The notes: generated by a model from the letters alone, not told the origin. A stretch of 64,000 nt of DNA from Bombilactobacillus mellifer (GCF_000970795.1 NZ_KQ034028.1:67541-131540), one strand, 5' to 3'. Shown: positions 25,394-34,661, counted from the first letter of the stretch. Made by a program: numbers and translations.

Positions 25394-26737
25394 TTAATGG
25401 TGAGAGGCACCATAAGTGGCTAAAACGCGGGCGAGATAATAAGTTCCGGTTTGATAATCTTGTAAGCGGATATTTTCATTAGGGGAGTGGGGGTGACTGC
25501 CGGCATAGCGAACACCGACCAGGACAATCGGAGTGTGCAGTTGATCTAAAAATGGTTTGATTGGACCCGCGCCGGGCATATTAGGAATTAATTTGACCTG
25601 CTCTGCCCCATAAACTTGATCAGCAATAGTTTTGGTCATTTGAATAAAGGGATCTTCTAAATTACTGCGACCGGCAGCTTCGCCTAAACGGTACTCTACT
25701 TGGACATCCCCGAAACCGTTGTGTTCCAGCTGTTGTTGAATCAAGTGGACTATTTTGTGCGGGTCTTGGTTAGGCACTAAGCGGCAATCAAGCTTCGCAT
25801 GGGCTTCTTTGGGAATAATGGTTTTACTGCCAGGCCCGGTATAACCTGCCGTGAGGCCATTAATGGTTAACGTGGTACCATTGACTAATTCCATTTTCGG
25901 ATCTTTAGTGATCAGCGGCTGCTGTAAGTCATAATTACGTCGCACCTTATCTTCGTCAAAATCCATTGCTTGGGTAGCGGCTTGTTCAGCAGCCGTGAGC
26001 GGGCGAATATCATCATAAAATCCGGCAACCGCAATGTGATTATCAGGAGTTTTGAGAGAAGCCAGGGCTTGCACTAACCGCCAAGCGGCATTATCAGCGT
26101 AGACAGCTAAGGAAGAGTGGAGATCCGCCGCGGCCGTTTTTACATGTAAGTCGAAACTGACTGCGCCTTTAGCGCCACAAACAATTTGAAAATTCTCATT
26201 TTCGTCTTTACCACCGCCTTCCCAAATACAGACATCGGCTTTTAAATCAGCAGCATGGGCGGTGACATATTGAGCAATATGCGGACTGCCGATTTCTTCT
26301 TCACCTTCGATAATAAATTTTAAATTACAAGGCAGTCCGCCGTGATCTTGAAAATACTTAATCACTGTCAACCGGCACATCAGCTCGCCTTTATCATCAC
26401 AAGCACCTCGAGCAATTAAGCGACCATCTTGGATGGTGGGTTCAAAAGCAGGTGTTTTCCATTCATCTAAAGGTTCGGGCGGCTGGACGTCATAATGATT
26501 GTAGAAAAGCACAGTCCGGTCACTTTGGCCTTGAAATTCAACAAACAGCACTGGATTGCCGCCTTGATCTGTCCATTGCTCAACGCGCTGGGCGCCTAAA
26601 TCGGTAAATTGTTGTTGCAGCCAAGCACAAGTTTCCGTAATACCCTGGTTTTGGGCCGACACACTGGGTAGCGTCAGATATTCTTGTACTTGGGGGAGAT
26701 GATCTAAAGCAAATTGTTCTAAAGTCGTTTTTTCCAT
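25394..26737 (-). CDS. M20-family metallopeptidase (dipeptidase)
   Basis: A 447-residue cytosolic zinc peptidase of the M20/CNDP-like group. Metal-site motifs are in order: NHYDVQPP (His and Asp), GACDDKGE (bridging Asp), EGEEEIGS (catalytic Glu pair) and SHPHSPNENI near the C-terminus. A dimerisation domain lies between about 195 and 310. It probably trims dipeptides or short peptides, fitting a peptide-dependent lactic acid bacterium; exact specificity is not visible. Monocistronic with its own terminator. Confidence 0.88.
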   Translation of the reverse strand: MEKTTLEQFALDHLPQVQEYLTLPSVSAQNQGITETCAWLQQQFTDLGAQRVEQWTDQGGNPVLFVEFQGQSDRTVLFYNHYDVQPPEPLDEWKTPAFEPTIQDGRLIARGACDDKGELMCRLTVIKYFQDHGGLPCNLKFIIEGEEEIGSPHIAQYVTAHAADLKADVCIWEGGGKDENENFQIVCGAKGAVSFDLHVKTAAADLHSSLAVYADNAAWRLVQALASLKTPDNHIAVAGFYDDIRPLTAAEQAATQAMDFDEDKVRRNYDLQQPLITKDPKMELVNGTTLTINGLTAGYTGPGSKTIIPKEAHAKLDCRLVPNQDPHKIVHLIQQQLEHNGFGDVQVEYRLGEAAGRSNLEDPFIQMTKTIADQVYGAEQVKLIPNMPGAGPIKPFLDQLHTPIVLVGVRYAGSHPHSPNENIRLQDYQTGTYYLARVLATYGASHH

Positions 26738-26837
26738 AAACTTCTAACCTCACTTCTGTATGATTCCACGGCGATAGCTTGTGGGCTATTATAACACACG
26801 TTTTCTAATTAAATTAAAAAAATATAATAAAAGGCAT

Positions 26838-26872
26838 AAAAAAACCTCTGTCGCAATTATTGAACAGAGGTT
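26838..26872 (-). terminator. Intrinsic terminator of the MFS gene
   Basis: AACCTCTGT/ACAGAGGTT stem with a 12-nt loop; T-run on the minus strand. Confidence 0.9.
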
Positions 26873-26902
26873 CAGCTTATAAAGTAGCACGCAGTGGCCA
26901 AG

Positions 26903-28138
26903 TTATTCGTTGATTTTACCTAAATGGCGGAAACTCGGAATACTAAGCATCGTCAGAAAACTAATAACATATAAAATCGATAAAAATCCCATTACAACTA
27001 AGAGAGAATAATGATCCATTAAAAAGCCAATAACCACTGAGGAAAAACCGCCAATTGCGCGTCCTACATTCACAATGACATTATTGGCGGTCGAGCGAAT
27101 GGCTGTCGGATATAAGCGGCTAATCACGGCGCCGTAGCCACCAAACATTCCATTAGAAAAGAAACCTAAAATAGCACCTGCCAATAGTAAGGTGATTTGA
27201 TTAAAGGCTAAAGTAATGCCAAACACGGAGAGGGCAGAAGCCAATAAGAAAATACCAAAGGCCCGCCGGGGACCAAAATAATCTAAAATTTTACCAAAAG
27301 TCATCATGCCGATACTCATGCCCACAATTGTGGCAATCATCCACAAGGAGGAACCGGAAATGCTCAAACCCAAGCGCTTTTGCATAATTGAAGGCAACCA
27401 GTTCATTAAGCCAAAGTAACCGGCAATTTGGACAATCACCATTAACATTAAGGCTAAAGTTTGATAAGTACGTTGAGGAGTTTGGAATAAAGCTAGCACA
27501 CTGACTTTTTGTGCGGACGTTTGTTGTTGCTGTTTGACCTGTAAGAATTCTTCACTTTCGTGGACATGCCGCCGGATAAAATAAGTTAAAAGTACCGGAA
27601 TCAGACCAAATAAGAATAATTCCCGCCAGCCAAATAAAGGCAACATAATCGCCGCACAGACGGCTGCCAAGATAGCGCCAATTTGACCACCAATCGCGGC
27701 GACTGACGTCATAGTACCAATATGATCCCGGTCAAAATTTTCAGCAATCAAAGTGATGCCGACACCATATTCACCGCCGGCGCCGATACCAGCTAAAAAA
27801 CGTAAGATGTAAATCGTAGTGATATCTTGAGCCCAATACATTGCCGCAGTAGCAAAAGCAAAAATAAAAATAGTATAAGAAAAAGTTTTGACACGGCCAA
27901 AACGATCTCCCATGATGCCAAATAAAATACCACCCACTAACATGCCTAAATTAGTAATGGACGAAATCAAACCCGCTTGCGCGCCGTTGATTTTTAAAGT
28001 GGCGGCGATGGATGAAAGTGCAAAAGATAAAAACATAACATCCATGTTTTCTAAAGCAAACCCCGCCGAAGTGGAAGCAATGGTCCATTTCTGATTAGTA
28101 GTTAGTGCGTGGTGTTTCGCAGCAGTTAAAGCCTGCAT
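26903..28138 (-). CDS. MFS transporter, metabolite:H+ symporter type
   Basis: About 411 residues with 12 predicted membrane spans. The MFS loop 2-3 motif is GDRFGRVKTF, and RFLAGIGAGGEYGVG in helix 4 fits the AAHS/SV2-like branch that carries aromatic acids, nicotinate or similar organic acids. The large middle loop contains RRHVHESEEF. The ATG at 28138 has GGAGGG 7 bp upstream, so it is preferred to TTG 28153. Substrate cannot be assigned; no catabolic genes are adjacent. Confidence 0.85.
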   Translation of the reverse strand: MQALTAAKHHALTTNQKWTIASTSAGFALENMDVMFLSFALSSIAATLKINGAQAGLISSITNLGMLVGGILFGIMGDRFGRVKTFSYTIFIFAFATAAMYWAQDITTIYILRFLAGIGAGGEYGVGITLIAENFDRDHIGTMTSVAAIGGQIGAILAAVCAAIMLPLFGWRELFLFGLIPVLLTYFIRRHVHESEEFLQVKQQQQTSAQKVSVLALFQTPQRTYQTLALMLMVIVQIAGYFGLMNWLPSIMQKRLGLSISGSSLWMIATIVGMSIGMMTFGKILDYFGPRRAFGIFLLASALSVFGITLAFNQITLLLAGAILGFFSNGMFGGYGAVISRLYPTAIRSTANNVIVNVGRAIGGFSSVVIGFLMDHYSLLVVMGFLSILYVISFLTMLSIPSFRHLGKINE

Positions 28139-28316
28139 AACTGATCCCTCCAAAATGAATGCTCACCGACATTCGATTATTTTGTTTAGCTGTCGCTATA
28201 ATTACACAAAATTAAGGAAAAAGCAAATTTTAATTTTAAAATTTTTTGAGTTTGACGAAATTTCATTCTTGGTTTAAGCTACCGCTAGCAAATGTAATTG
28301 GTTAAAGGTGGTAATC

Positions 28317-29027
28317 ATGAAACCGGTATTTATTGCTTTAGATTTTGCTTCACAGGCCGAAGCACTCGATTTTTTAGATCAATTTCCAGCAACACAACCA
28401 TTAGCGGTGAAAGTAGGCATGGAATTATTTTACAATGCGGGTCCGCAATTGCTGCAAATTTTTCAACAACGCCACATTCAAGTGTTTTTGGATTTGAAAC
28501 TATGTGATATTCCCCATACTGTGCAACAAGCTGCCGCACAACTAGCTCAACAACAAGTAGCTTATTTAACAGTGATGGCTCTGGGCGGCAGTAAAATGAT
28601 TCAAGCAGCTCAACGTGGTTTAGCTCAAGGGCATCAACCCGGCACACCACGTCCAAAATTACTTGCCGTGACACAATTAACGTCGATGTCTGAACAACAG
28701 ATGCAACAAGAATTGCAGGTACAGACTTCCTTGCCGGAATCGGTCACCCATTTAGCGCAATTGGCACAAGCAAATGGGGCTGATGGCGTGATTGCTTCGG
28801 CGTTAGAAGATCCGAAAATTCATCAAGCAACCAGTGCCAATTTCTTATGTATTAATCCCGGTATTCGGCTACAAACCATGACTGCCGACGATCAGGAACG
28901 CGTCGTGACACCGCAACAGGCGGCGCAATTGGGCAGCGATGGTTTAGTAGTGGGACGGCCGATTACCCGCGCCGCAGATCCTGTCGCCGTGTATCAGCAA
29001 ATTTTACAAGAATGGAGTGCCGAATAA
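28317..29027 (+). CDS. pyrF: Orotidine 5'-phosphate decarboxylase
   Basis: Converts OMP to UMP, last step of de novo pyrimidine synthesis; 236 residues. The catalytic triad is in LDLKLCD (D59, K61, D64) and the phosphate-binding VGRPIT segment is near the end. ATG 28317 has AAAGGTGG upstream and is preferred to GTG 28308. A weak promoter (TTGACG near 28252) precedes it. The stop overlaps the pyrE start as TAATG. The rest of the pyr genes are not in the window. Confidence 0.95.
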   Translation: MKPVFIALDFASQAEALDFLDQFPATQPLAVKVGMELFYNAGPQLLQIFQQRHIQVFLDLKLCDIPHTVQQAAAQLAQQQVAYLTVMALGGSKMIQAAQRGLAQGHQPGTPRPKLLAVTQLTSMSEQQMQQELQVQTSLPESVTHLAQLAQANGADGVIASALEDPKIHQATSANFLCINPGIRLQTMTADDQERVVTPQQAAQLGSDGLVVGRPITRAADPVAVYQQILQEWSAE

Positions 29028-29671
29028 TGTCTGATTTTAATCAACAAATTGCCACAGATTTGTTGGATATTCAAGCAGTGCAATTAAATTTATATCAACC
29101 GTTCACTTGGGCCAGTGGCATCCAATCCCCGATTTATACGGACAATCGTAAAACTATCGCCTATCCGCTGGTGCGCCAACATATTGCCGCCGGCTTGGCT
29201 GAGTTAATTCAAACTTATTATCCTCAAGCAACTGTCGTGGCCGGTGTGGCGACTGCCGGGATTCCACATGCCACTTTGGCTGCAGATCGTTTAGCACTAC
29301 CTTTGAGCTACGTGCGCCCGCAGCCCAAAGACCATGGTACAGGGCAACAAGTAGAAGGCTATCAAATGCAGGCCGCTGACAAAGTTGTAGTTTTGGATGA
29401 TTTGATTTCTACAGGCGGCAGTGCTTTAAAAGCAGTCCAAGTAGTCGCACAAACTAAAGCGCAAGTGCTAGGAGTGGCGGCCATTTTCAGTTATGAACTG
29501 CCTGACAGTCAAAATAATTTTGCCCAAGCCCAAATACCATTACACACACTGACTAATTACAGCACTTTGACCCAACAAGCCCATGCCCAGGGGCAGTTTA
29601 GTGCACAAGAATTCGCCTCCTTAACACAATGGCGTCAAGATCCGTGGCATTGGCAAGGTTTGCATAAGTAA
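29027..29671 (+). CDS. pyrE: Orotate phosphoribosyltransferase
   Basis: Makes OMP from orotate and PRPP; 214 residues. The PRPP motif VVVLDDLISTGGSA is at about 120-133 and the flexible-loop residues lie around RPQPKDHG. The start is the ATG overlapping the pyrF stop, behind GGAG, rather than the upstream start that would overlap pyrF by 16 bases. Coupled to pyrF; an intrinsic terminator follows. Confidence 0.95.
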   Translation: MSDFNQQIATDLLDIQAVQLNLYQPFTWASGIQSPIYTDNRKTIAYPLVRQHIAAGLAELIQTYYPQATVVAGVATAGIPHATLAADRLALPLSYVRPQPKDHGTGQQVEGYQMQAADKVVVLDDLISTGGSALKAVQVVAQTKAQVLGVAAIFSYELPDSQNNFAQAQIPLHTLTNYSTLTQQAHAQGQFSAQEFASLTQWRQDPWHWQGLHK

Positions 29672-29691
29672 TTATTGAAAAATAGTTGTGC

Positions 29692-29728
29692 TTGCTCTCC
29701 AGCAAATTTGGGGGGGCAATTCTTTTTG
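29692..29728 (+). terminator. Intrinsic terminator of pyrFE
   Basis: TTGCTCTCC pairs with GGGGGGCAA (two G-T pairs), followed by TTCTTTTT. The run of seven G at 29710-29716 is part of this stem. Confidence 0.75.
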
Positions 29729-29860
29729 CATAACTGCTAGTAGCAGTGCTAAGTTATTCACTAGACACTGCTGCATATGTCATTTGTCAACGAAAACTCG
29801 TAGAAACCAGGTCTTCAGGTGAACTCTTGAGGGGACCACTACAAACAAAAGAAGTCATAG

Positions 29861-29889
29861 TTGACAATTACTACTTTTCATTTTAACAT
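29861..29889 (+). promoter_or_regulatory. Promoter of the uracil permease gene
   Basis: TTGACA and TAACAT with 17-bp spacing, placed so that the transcript starts just before the PyrR-binding element. Bases 29730-29860 show only a short CTGCT/AGCAG hairpin and no gene. Confidence 0.8.
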
Positions 29890-29901
29890 GTACAAAATCA
29901 A

Positions 29902-29996
29902 TCCTTTAAGAATAGTCCCGTGAGACTGTGAAGGTTAACTAAGAATCCTTGTAAACCACTTAACTCCTCATAGTTCACGACTATGGGGATTTTTTT
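29902..29996 (+). promoter_or_regulatory. PyrR-dependent transcription attenuator
   Basis: The leader contains AGTCCCGTGAGACT (29914-29927), close to the PyrR RNA-binding consensus ARUCCNGNGAGGYU, flanked by CCTT (29903-29906) and AAGG (29931-29934) that can form the anti-antiterminator. Downstream is a terminator: CCTCATAGT/ACTATGGGG (29966-29988) and seven T, only 14 bp from the permease ATG. UMP-bound PyrR would favour termination. pyrR itself is not in the window. Confidence 0.85.
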
Positions 29997-30010
29997 CGGG
30001 AGGAAATTCA

Positions 30011-31294
30011 ATGGCAACGAAAAATCAGGAAATTGTGCTGGATATTTCTGATCGTCCCACGCCCGGTCATTGGTTTGGCTTGTCGTTACAGCATTTGTTT
30101 GCAATGTTTGGTTCCACTGTCTTGGTGCCAATTTTAGTTGGACTCAATCCGGGGATTGCGCTCTTTAGTTCTGGTGTCGGCACGTTGATGTATATTCTGA
30201 TTACTAAAGGTAAAATTCCTGCTTATATGAGTTCCAGCTTTTCTTTCATTGTACCGATGGTAGCTTTAATGAAAACTGTAGGCTATCCCGGCATTGCCCA
30301 GGGAACTATTGCAGTCGGAGTCGTATATTTAATTGCTTCATTAATCGTAGCGGCTATTGGGTCCGATTGGATTGATCGTGCTTTGCCGCCCATTGTCGTG
30401 GGCCCAATTGTGATTGTGATTGGGTTATCGTTAGCGGGTACGGCCGCCAAAGATGCCACTATGAACGGTAAGAATTATGATGTGAAATATTTTATCGTGG
30501 CACTGGTAACCGCGTTAGTGACAGTGGCTTTTAATATGTATCTCAAGGGTTTTTGGAGCCAAATTGCGATATTGCTGGGAATTATTGTCGGATATCTGAT
30601 TGCTGTGGCCTGTGGCTTGGTGAATTTTACGCCGGTATTGCAGACCCCTTGGTTTAAGATCCCTGATTTTGAAATACCTTTTGTGACCTATCGACCGCAC
30701 TTTTATTGGGGAGCCATTGTGAGTTTAGCGCCGATTGCTTTTGTGACGATGACGGAACATATGGGCCATATTATGGTCTTAGACGGATTAACTCATCGCA
30801 ATTTCTTTAAAGATCCCGGTTTAAATCATACCTTGGCAGGTGATGGCACGGCCTCGATTTTGGCTGGTTTAATTGGTGGGCCACCGATTACGAGTTATGG
30901 CGAAAATATTGGCGTGATGGCCATTACTAAAATTTATAGTGTGTGGGTTATTGGTGGTGCCGCAGTTTTAGCAATGATTTTTGGTTTTGTCGGCAAATTG
31001 AGTGCCCTTATTCAAAGCATTCCTTCACCAGTTATTGGCGGGATTAGTTTCTTATTGTTTGGCGTGATTGCTTCCAGTGGGTTACGAATTCTCATTGATA
31101 ATCAGGTTGACTTTAATCAAAAGCGTAATTTAATGATTGGTTCGTTGATTTTGGTGATTGGAATTGGGAATGCTTATTTGCAGATTGGACAGTATCAGTT
31201 TTCCGGGTTAGCTGTAGCGACTATTTTAGGAATTATTTTAAATCTAGTTTTGCCTCAGCAAGCAGCCAGTGAACAAGCTGCCGATCCACATTAA
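30011..31294 (+). CDS. pyrP: Uracil permease (NCS2)
   Basis: A 427-residue polytopic uracil:proton symporter. The NCS2 signature is in the uracil form, PPITSYGENIGVMAITKIYS. Start ATG follows GGGAGGA. Placement behind a PyrR-type attenuator and next to pyrFE agrees with pyrimidine uptake. Confidence 0.93.
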   Translation: MATKNQEIVLDISDRPTPGHWFGLSLQHLFAMFGSTVLVPILVGLNPGIALFSSGVGTLMYILITKGKIPAYMSSSFSFIVPMVALMKTVGYPGIAQGTIAVGVVYLIASLIVAAIGSDWIDRALPPIVVGPIVIVIGLSLAGTAAKDATMNGKNYDVKYFIVALVTALVTVAFNMYLKGFWSQIAILLGIIVGYLIAVACGLVNFTPVLQTPWFKIPDFEIPFVTYRPHFYWGAIVSLAPIAFVTMTEHMGHIMVLDGLTHRNFFKDPGLNHTLAGDGTASILAGLIGGPPITSYGENIGVMAITKIYSVWVIGGAAVLAMIFGFVGKLSALIQSIPSPVIGGISFLLFGVIASSGLRILIDNQVDFNQKRNLMIGSLILVIGIGNAYLQIGQYQFSGLAVATILGIILNLVLPQQAASEQAADPH

Positions 31295-31316
31295 CTTAGT
31301 ACTGGTTTGATAGGAC

Positions 31317-31357
31317 AAAAAAAGAGTACCTCTGGTTTGTAAGAGGTACTCTTTTTT
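31317..31357. terminator. Bidirectional intrinsic terminator
   Basis: GAGTACCTCT/AGAGGTACTC stem extended by A-T pairs, with T-runs on both strands; shared by pyrP (+) and the hsp20 gene (-). Confidence 0.93.
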
Positions 31358-31371
31358 AAATAGTTCATTAA

Positions 31372-31800
31372 TTATTGAATTTCTATTTTATGATCATTGT
31401 GGGGTAATTCATGAGCTTTAGGTAGATGAATTTTTAAGCAGCCGTCTTCATATTTCGCGGTAATGCCGGGACGATCAACATTAGGTAGACGATATTGCCG
31501 GCTGAAGCGTCCAAAAGAACGTTCATTCATAATCATATCGCCTTGTTGATTGCTGGCGTCACTTAAAGAATCGCGATGAGCGGAAACCGTCAAGATGTCA
31601 TGATCGTAATCTAGAGTAATGTCTTTTTTATCAATATCTGGCAGGTCAATTTTGACATCATAAGCTGCTTTGGATTCAGCTACATCTGTTTTCATATTGT
31701 TATTTGGTAAGGCATGATTCCAATCGTTAAACCACCGATCCATGTCATTAAACATATCAAACATATCACCACGCCGGTTCATTAAATTGTTTGCCATCAT
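31372..31800 (-). CDS. Small heat-shock protein, Hsp20/alpha-crystallin family
   Basis: ATP-independent chaperone of 142 residues. A short N-terminal arm rich in Met, Asp and Trp is followed by the alpha-crystallin domain (about 38-130: AYDVKIDLPDIDKKDI, then FSRQYRLPNVD, then YEDGCLKIHLPK) and the C-terminal I-x-I anchor as IEI. RBS AAAGGAAG. The promoter carries a CIRCE-like operator, so it is likely repressed by HrcA. Confidence 0.93.
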   Translation of the reverse strand: MMANNLMNRRGDMFDMFNDMDRWFNDWNHALPNNNMKTDVAESKAAYDVKIDLPDIDKKDITLDYDHDILTVSAHRDSLSDASNQQGDMIMNERSFGRFSRQYRLPNVDRPGITAKYEDGCLKIHLPKAHELPHNDHKIEIQ

Positions 31801-31861
31801 TGATTACTTCCTTTCTGATTACATCATTATAATAGTCCTTTTTTTGATAAGATGCAAGTAA

Positions 31862-31888
31862 TTATCACTATAAATTGATGAGTGCTAA
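31862..31888 (-). promoter_or_regulatory. CIRCE-like HrcA operator
   Basis: TTATCACTA-N9-GAGTGCTAA. One arm matches the CIRCE consensus exactly and the other at seven of nine positions, with the standard 9-bp spacer. It lies just upstream of a TTGCAT-N17-TATTAT promoter on the minus strand, 62 bp before the hsp20 start. Confidence 0.82.
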
Positions 31889-31963
31889 TGATTTTTTTAC
31901 TCCAGATCAAAGTCTGCTAGCAAAAGAGTGCAGCGCTAGGCTGAAGAGCAGTCTGTGCTAAAT

Positions 31964-31995
31964 AAAAAGGCTTAGCTATGGGTTATAGCTAAGCC
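31964..31995 (-). terminator. Intrinsic terminator of terC
   Basis: An 11-bp stem GGCTTAGCTAT/ATAGCTAAGCC; on the minus strand it is followed by TTTTTA. Confidence 0.92.
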
Positions 31996-32002
31996 AGATC
32001 AT

Positions 32003-32740
32003 TTAATTAGAACGGTGATGTTTTCGCCAAAAATGAATGATAAAAGTGATTACAAAAGCAACGACCAGCACGAGCGTAAAGATAGAAGTCGGAATTTCGA
32101 TATCAATGGCTGGAATAGATAGGAAAAGTTTTGCCGCAATGAAAAAGATCAAGATATAAGCCATTGGTTCCAACTCGGGGATTTTATTCATGAGGTCCAT
32201 AATTAGTTCAGCTACCCCTCTCATAGCCACAATACCTACAATACTACCGATTAAAATAATGACGGGATTATTGGATACCGCAATCAGTGTCAAAACGGAA
32301 TCCAACGAAAACATGATATCAGTAAATTCTACAGAGATAACAACCTGCCATACTGGAGAGAGGCCTTTAATACGAAAAAGATGGATTTTCTTTTTCTTTT
32401 TAGTAATTTTTTCATGGAAAAAACGCCACGACATGTAAACCAGATATAAACTACCTAAGACCTTAATCCAAACTAAATTAATTAGATAAGTGCCAATACC
32501 AATAACTAAAAATCGGAAAATAAAAGCTCCCCAGATTCCGTAAAACAAAGCCTCTTCTTGTTGCTTGCGTTGAGGTAGCGTATGGGCTTGGGCAGCTAAG
32601 ACAATCGAATTATCTACTGACAGTAAACATTCCATAATTACTAACGATAAAATTAACAACCAATCATTGGGAGAAGTAATAACCGTCTGCCAATTATGCA
32701 GATCAAAAAAAGGTTTATAGAGATTAATTAAAAACTCCAA
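32003..32740 (-). CDS. TerC-family integral membrane protein
   Basis: A 245-residue protein with about seven membrane spans. Family motifs are the acidic membrane residues in MECLLSVDNSIVLA and VEFTDIMFSLDSVL. TerC-type proteins are linked to metal ion (manganese, calcium) export or metal loading of secreted enzymes. Start is TTG with AAAGGAG 7 bp upstream. I checked for a yybP-ykoY manganese riboswitch in the leader and saw no match. Confidence 0.85.
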   Translation of the reverse strand: MEFLINLYKPFFDLHNWQTVITSPNDWLLILSLVIMECLLSVDNSIVLAAQAHTLPQRKQQEEALFYGIWGAFIFRFLVIGIGTYLINLVWIKVLGSLYLVYMSWRFFHEKITKKKKKIHLFRIKGLSPVWQVVISVEFTDIMFSLDSVLTLIAVSNNPVIILIGSIVGIVAMRGVAELIMDLMNKIPELEPMAYILIFFIAAKLFLSIPAIDIEIPTSIFTLVLVVAFVITFIIHFWRKHHRSN

Positions 32741-33083
32741 TCGTAGCTCCTTTACAAAATAAAAATTACATTTTTTCTGAATATCAATATACCATATCTC
32801 TCAAGCGGGGGTGTAGTTTTATCTGCTTTTACAGCTCAGCAAATTAAAGAAACCGCTTGCTTTTTGATAAGTAGTGAATTATTTTTAAATTAGACATTTA
32901 AGTAGGAACACCAGCAAAAAATTGGGGCTGCTCTCAGTGTTTAGCAATTCAGGGCACTGATTATCGCAACTGCTTTGTTCCACGGCCATTTTGTGCTGGA
33001 AAAAGCTAGTCATAAGATGGGATTATTTCAGTGGAAAATCGGCTAGCGTCAAGTTACTTTAAAGTAAAGGAGTACTGTAAGTT
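32741..33083. other. Divergent intergenic region, terC / lplA
   Basis: No gene. CAAGCGG (32802-32808) and CCGCTTG (32853-32859, followed by CTTTTTG on the + strand) can pair across a 44-nt loop, which might be a leader structure of terC or a small-RNA terminator. AAAGGAG before lplA is the only other clear signal. Confidence 0.35.
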
Positions 33084-34097
33084 ATGTATTATGTTGTCAT
33101 GCCTTCGCGGGATATTCGCGAGAATTTAGCCACAGAACAATATTTAATGAATCAGAAAAACTTTGATGAACCTTTAGTATTATTCTATATTGAAAAGCCT
33201 TGTATCATTGTCGGCCGGAACCAAAACACAATGGAAGAATTAAATAATGATTATGTCCGTGAACATCAGATCACGGTAACTCGCCGGCTTTCAGGTGGTG
33301 GGGCAGTATATCAGGATTTAGGTAATTTATGCTTCAGTTTTGTGGTGGATGCGCAAGATGAAAAATTTGGCGACTTTCAAAAAATTACTCAACCCATGGT
33401 CGACGCCTTACATCAATTAGGCGCAACAGGGGCAGCAGTTTCTGGCCGGAATGATATTTTAATTGATGGCAAAAAATTTTCCGGAAATGCAATGTATACA
33501 CGCAATGGCAAAACTTTCTCGCACGGAACATTGTCCTATGATGTCGACTTAGATGTTTTGACCCATGCCTTGAAAGTGAACCCTGATAAAATTCAATCTA
33601 AGGGAATTAAATCCATTCGCAGCCGCGTCACTAATATCCGTCCTTACTTAAAACCAGAGTATCAAAATCTGACCACAGAACAATTTCGGGATATTTTATT
33701 ATTGGCATTGTTCCATGCTGATAATTTGGCAGATATTCAAGAGCACGAATATCAAATTACCGCGGCTGATCAAGCCCAAATTGATCAATTGCGTCAGCAA
33801 TACTATGACAATTGGGATTGGGTCTATGGCAAATCGCCAAAATTTACTGTGAAAAATCGTAAGCATTTTGATATGGGAACAATTGATGCCCGGTTACAAA
33901 TCGAGCATGGCAAAATTCAAGGTATCAAATTTTACGGCGATTTTTTCGGTTCGCAAGATGTACAGCAATTGGAACAACAGCTTGTGGGCGTGGTTTATAA
34001 CTATGATGCTTTACAACAGGCGCTACAACCGATTGACTTAGATCAATATTTCCATGGCATTGATGCGACCGCTATTTTAAATTTAATTGCCCCTTAA
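33084..34097 (+). CDS. lplA: Lipoate-protein ligase
   Basis: Attaches free lipoate, via lipoyl-AMP, to lipoyl domains of E2 or GcvH proteins; 337 residues. Visible motifs are RRLSGGGAVYQDLGN, GRNDILIDGKKFSGNA and the C-terminal accessory domain typical of LplA. RBS AAAGGAG. Lactic acid bacteria usually scavenge lipoate, which fits a stand-alone gene. Next to no lipoylated target in this window. Confidence 0.92.
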   Translation: MYYVVMPSRDIRENLATEQYLMNQKNFDEPLVLFYIEKPCIIVGRNQNTMEELNNDYVREHQITVTRRLSGGGAVYQDLGNLCFSFVVDAQDEKFGDFQKITQPMVDALHQLGATGAAVSGRNDILIDGKKFSGNAMYTRNGKTFSHGTLSYDVDLDVLTHALKVNPDKIQSKGIKSIRSRVTNIRPYLKPEYQNLTTEQFRDILLLALFHADNLADIQEHEYQITAADQAQIDQLRQQYYDNWDWVYGKSPKFTVKNRKHFDMGTIDARLQIEHGKIQGIKFYGDFFGSQDVQQLEQQLVGVVYNYDALQQALQPIDLDQYFHGIDATAILNLIAP

Positions 34098-34272
34098 AAG
34101 AGCAATCCAGTCAACACCCAATTAGTTTTGACTATTAAGGGCAGAATATTGTGTGCTCTTTAGGGCAGTAATTGTTTCTCATTTTAGGACACCACTGTCA
34201 ACAGAACAGCTACCATTATGCCGCAATTAAAACCCCGATAACTAACTAAATCTGAAGATCACGGAGGAGTTC

Positions 34273-34602
34273 ATGGCCGCTATCCCCACGCATTTAGAAA
34301 TTCTGATGGGCTTGATTATTACTGGTTGTAATGCCAAAGGGGCTGCTTTTGAGGCCATTAAAGCAGCTAAAAAACAAAATTTTGTGCAAGCTCTGCAAAA
34401 ATTGCAGGAGTCTGACCAATTCTTAAGTCAAGCCCAGCAAACGCAATCGCAAATGTTGACTGAAACCGTTGCAAAGAAGCAATCAACCGTTACCTTTTTA
34501 ATGATTCACGCGCAAGATCATTTAATGAATGCCCGAACCTTTCGCGATTTGGCGGGTGAATTAGTCGATGTCTACCAGCAATTGCTTGATCATTCAAATT
34601 AA
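34273..34602 (+). CDS. PTS lactose/cellobiose-family EIIA, stand-alone
   Basis: A 109-residue all-helical phosphocarrier. The motif MIHAQDHLMNA carries the phosphorylated histidine (H79) and the second conserved histidine (H83); the N-terminal part ITGCNAKGAAFEAIKAAK is also typical. ATG follows GGAGGAG. No EIIB or EIIC gene is adjacent, so it must serve a permease encoded elsewhere, or act in regulation. A terminator follows. Confidence 0.9.
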   Translation: MAAIPTHLEILMGLIITGCNAKGAAFEAIKAAKKQNFVQALQKLQESDQFLSQAQQTQSQMLTETVAKKQSTVTFLMIHAQDHLMNARTFRDLAGELVDVYQQLLDHSN

Positions 34603-34625
34603 TGTTTAAAAAGTCCACTTTTTTT

Positions 34626-34653
34626 CATCTCTCGGCTGAGAGATGATTTTTTT
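34626..34653 (+). terminator. Intrinsic terminator after the PTS EIIA gene
   Basis: CATCTCTC/GAGAGATG with a GGCT loop, then A and seven T. Confidence 0.93.
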
Positions 34654-34661
34654 GAGTAAAT

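Noticed and set aside
28330-28674. 114-codon minus-strand ORF inside pyrF
   Set aside because: Antisense shadow of a gene with full catalytic motifs.
29710-29716. Run of seven G as a second phase-variation tract
   Set aside because: It lies outside any gene and forms one arm of the pyrFE terminator.
32741-32900. Manganese (yybP-ykoY) riboswitch upstream of terC
   Set aside because: No match to the consensus on the minus strand; only a simple long-range stem.
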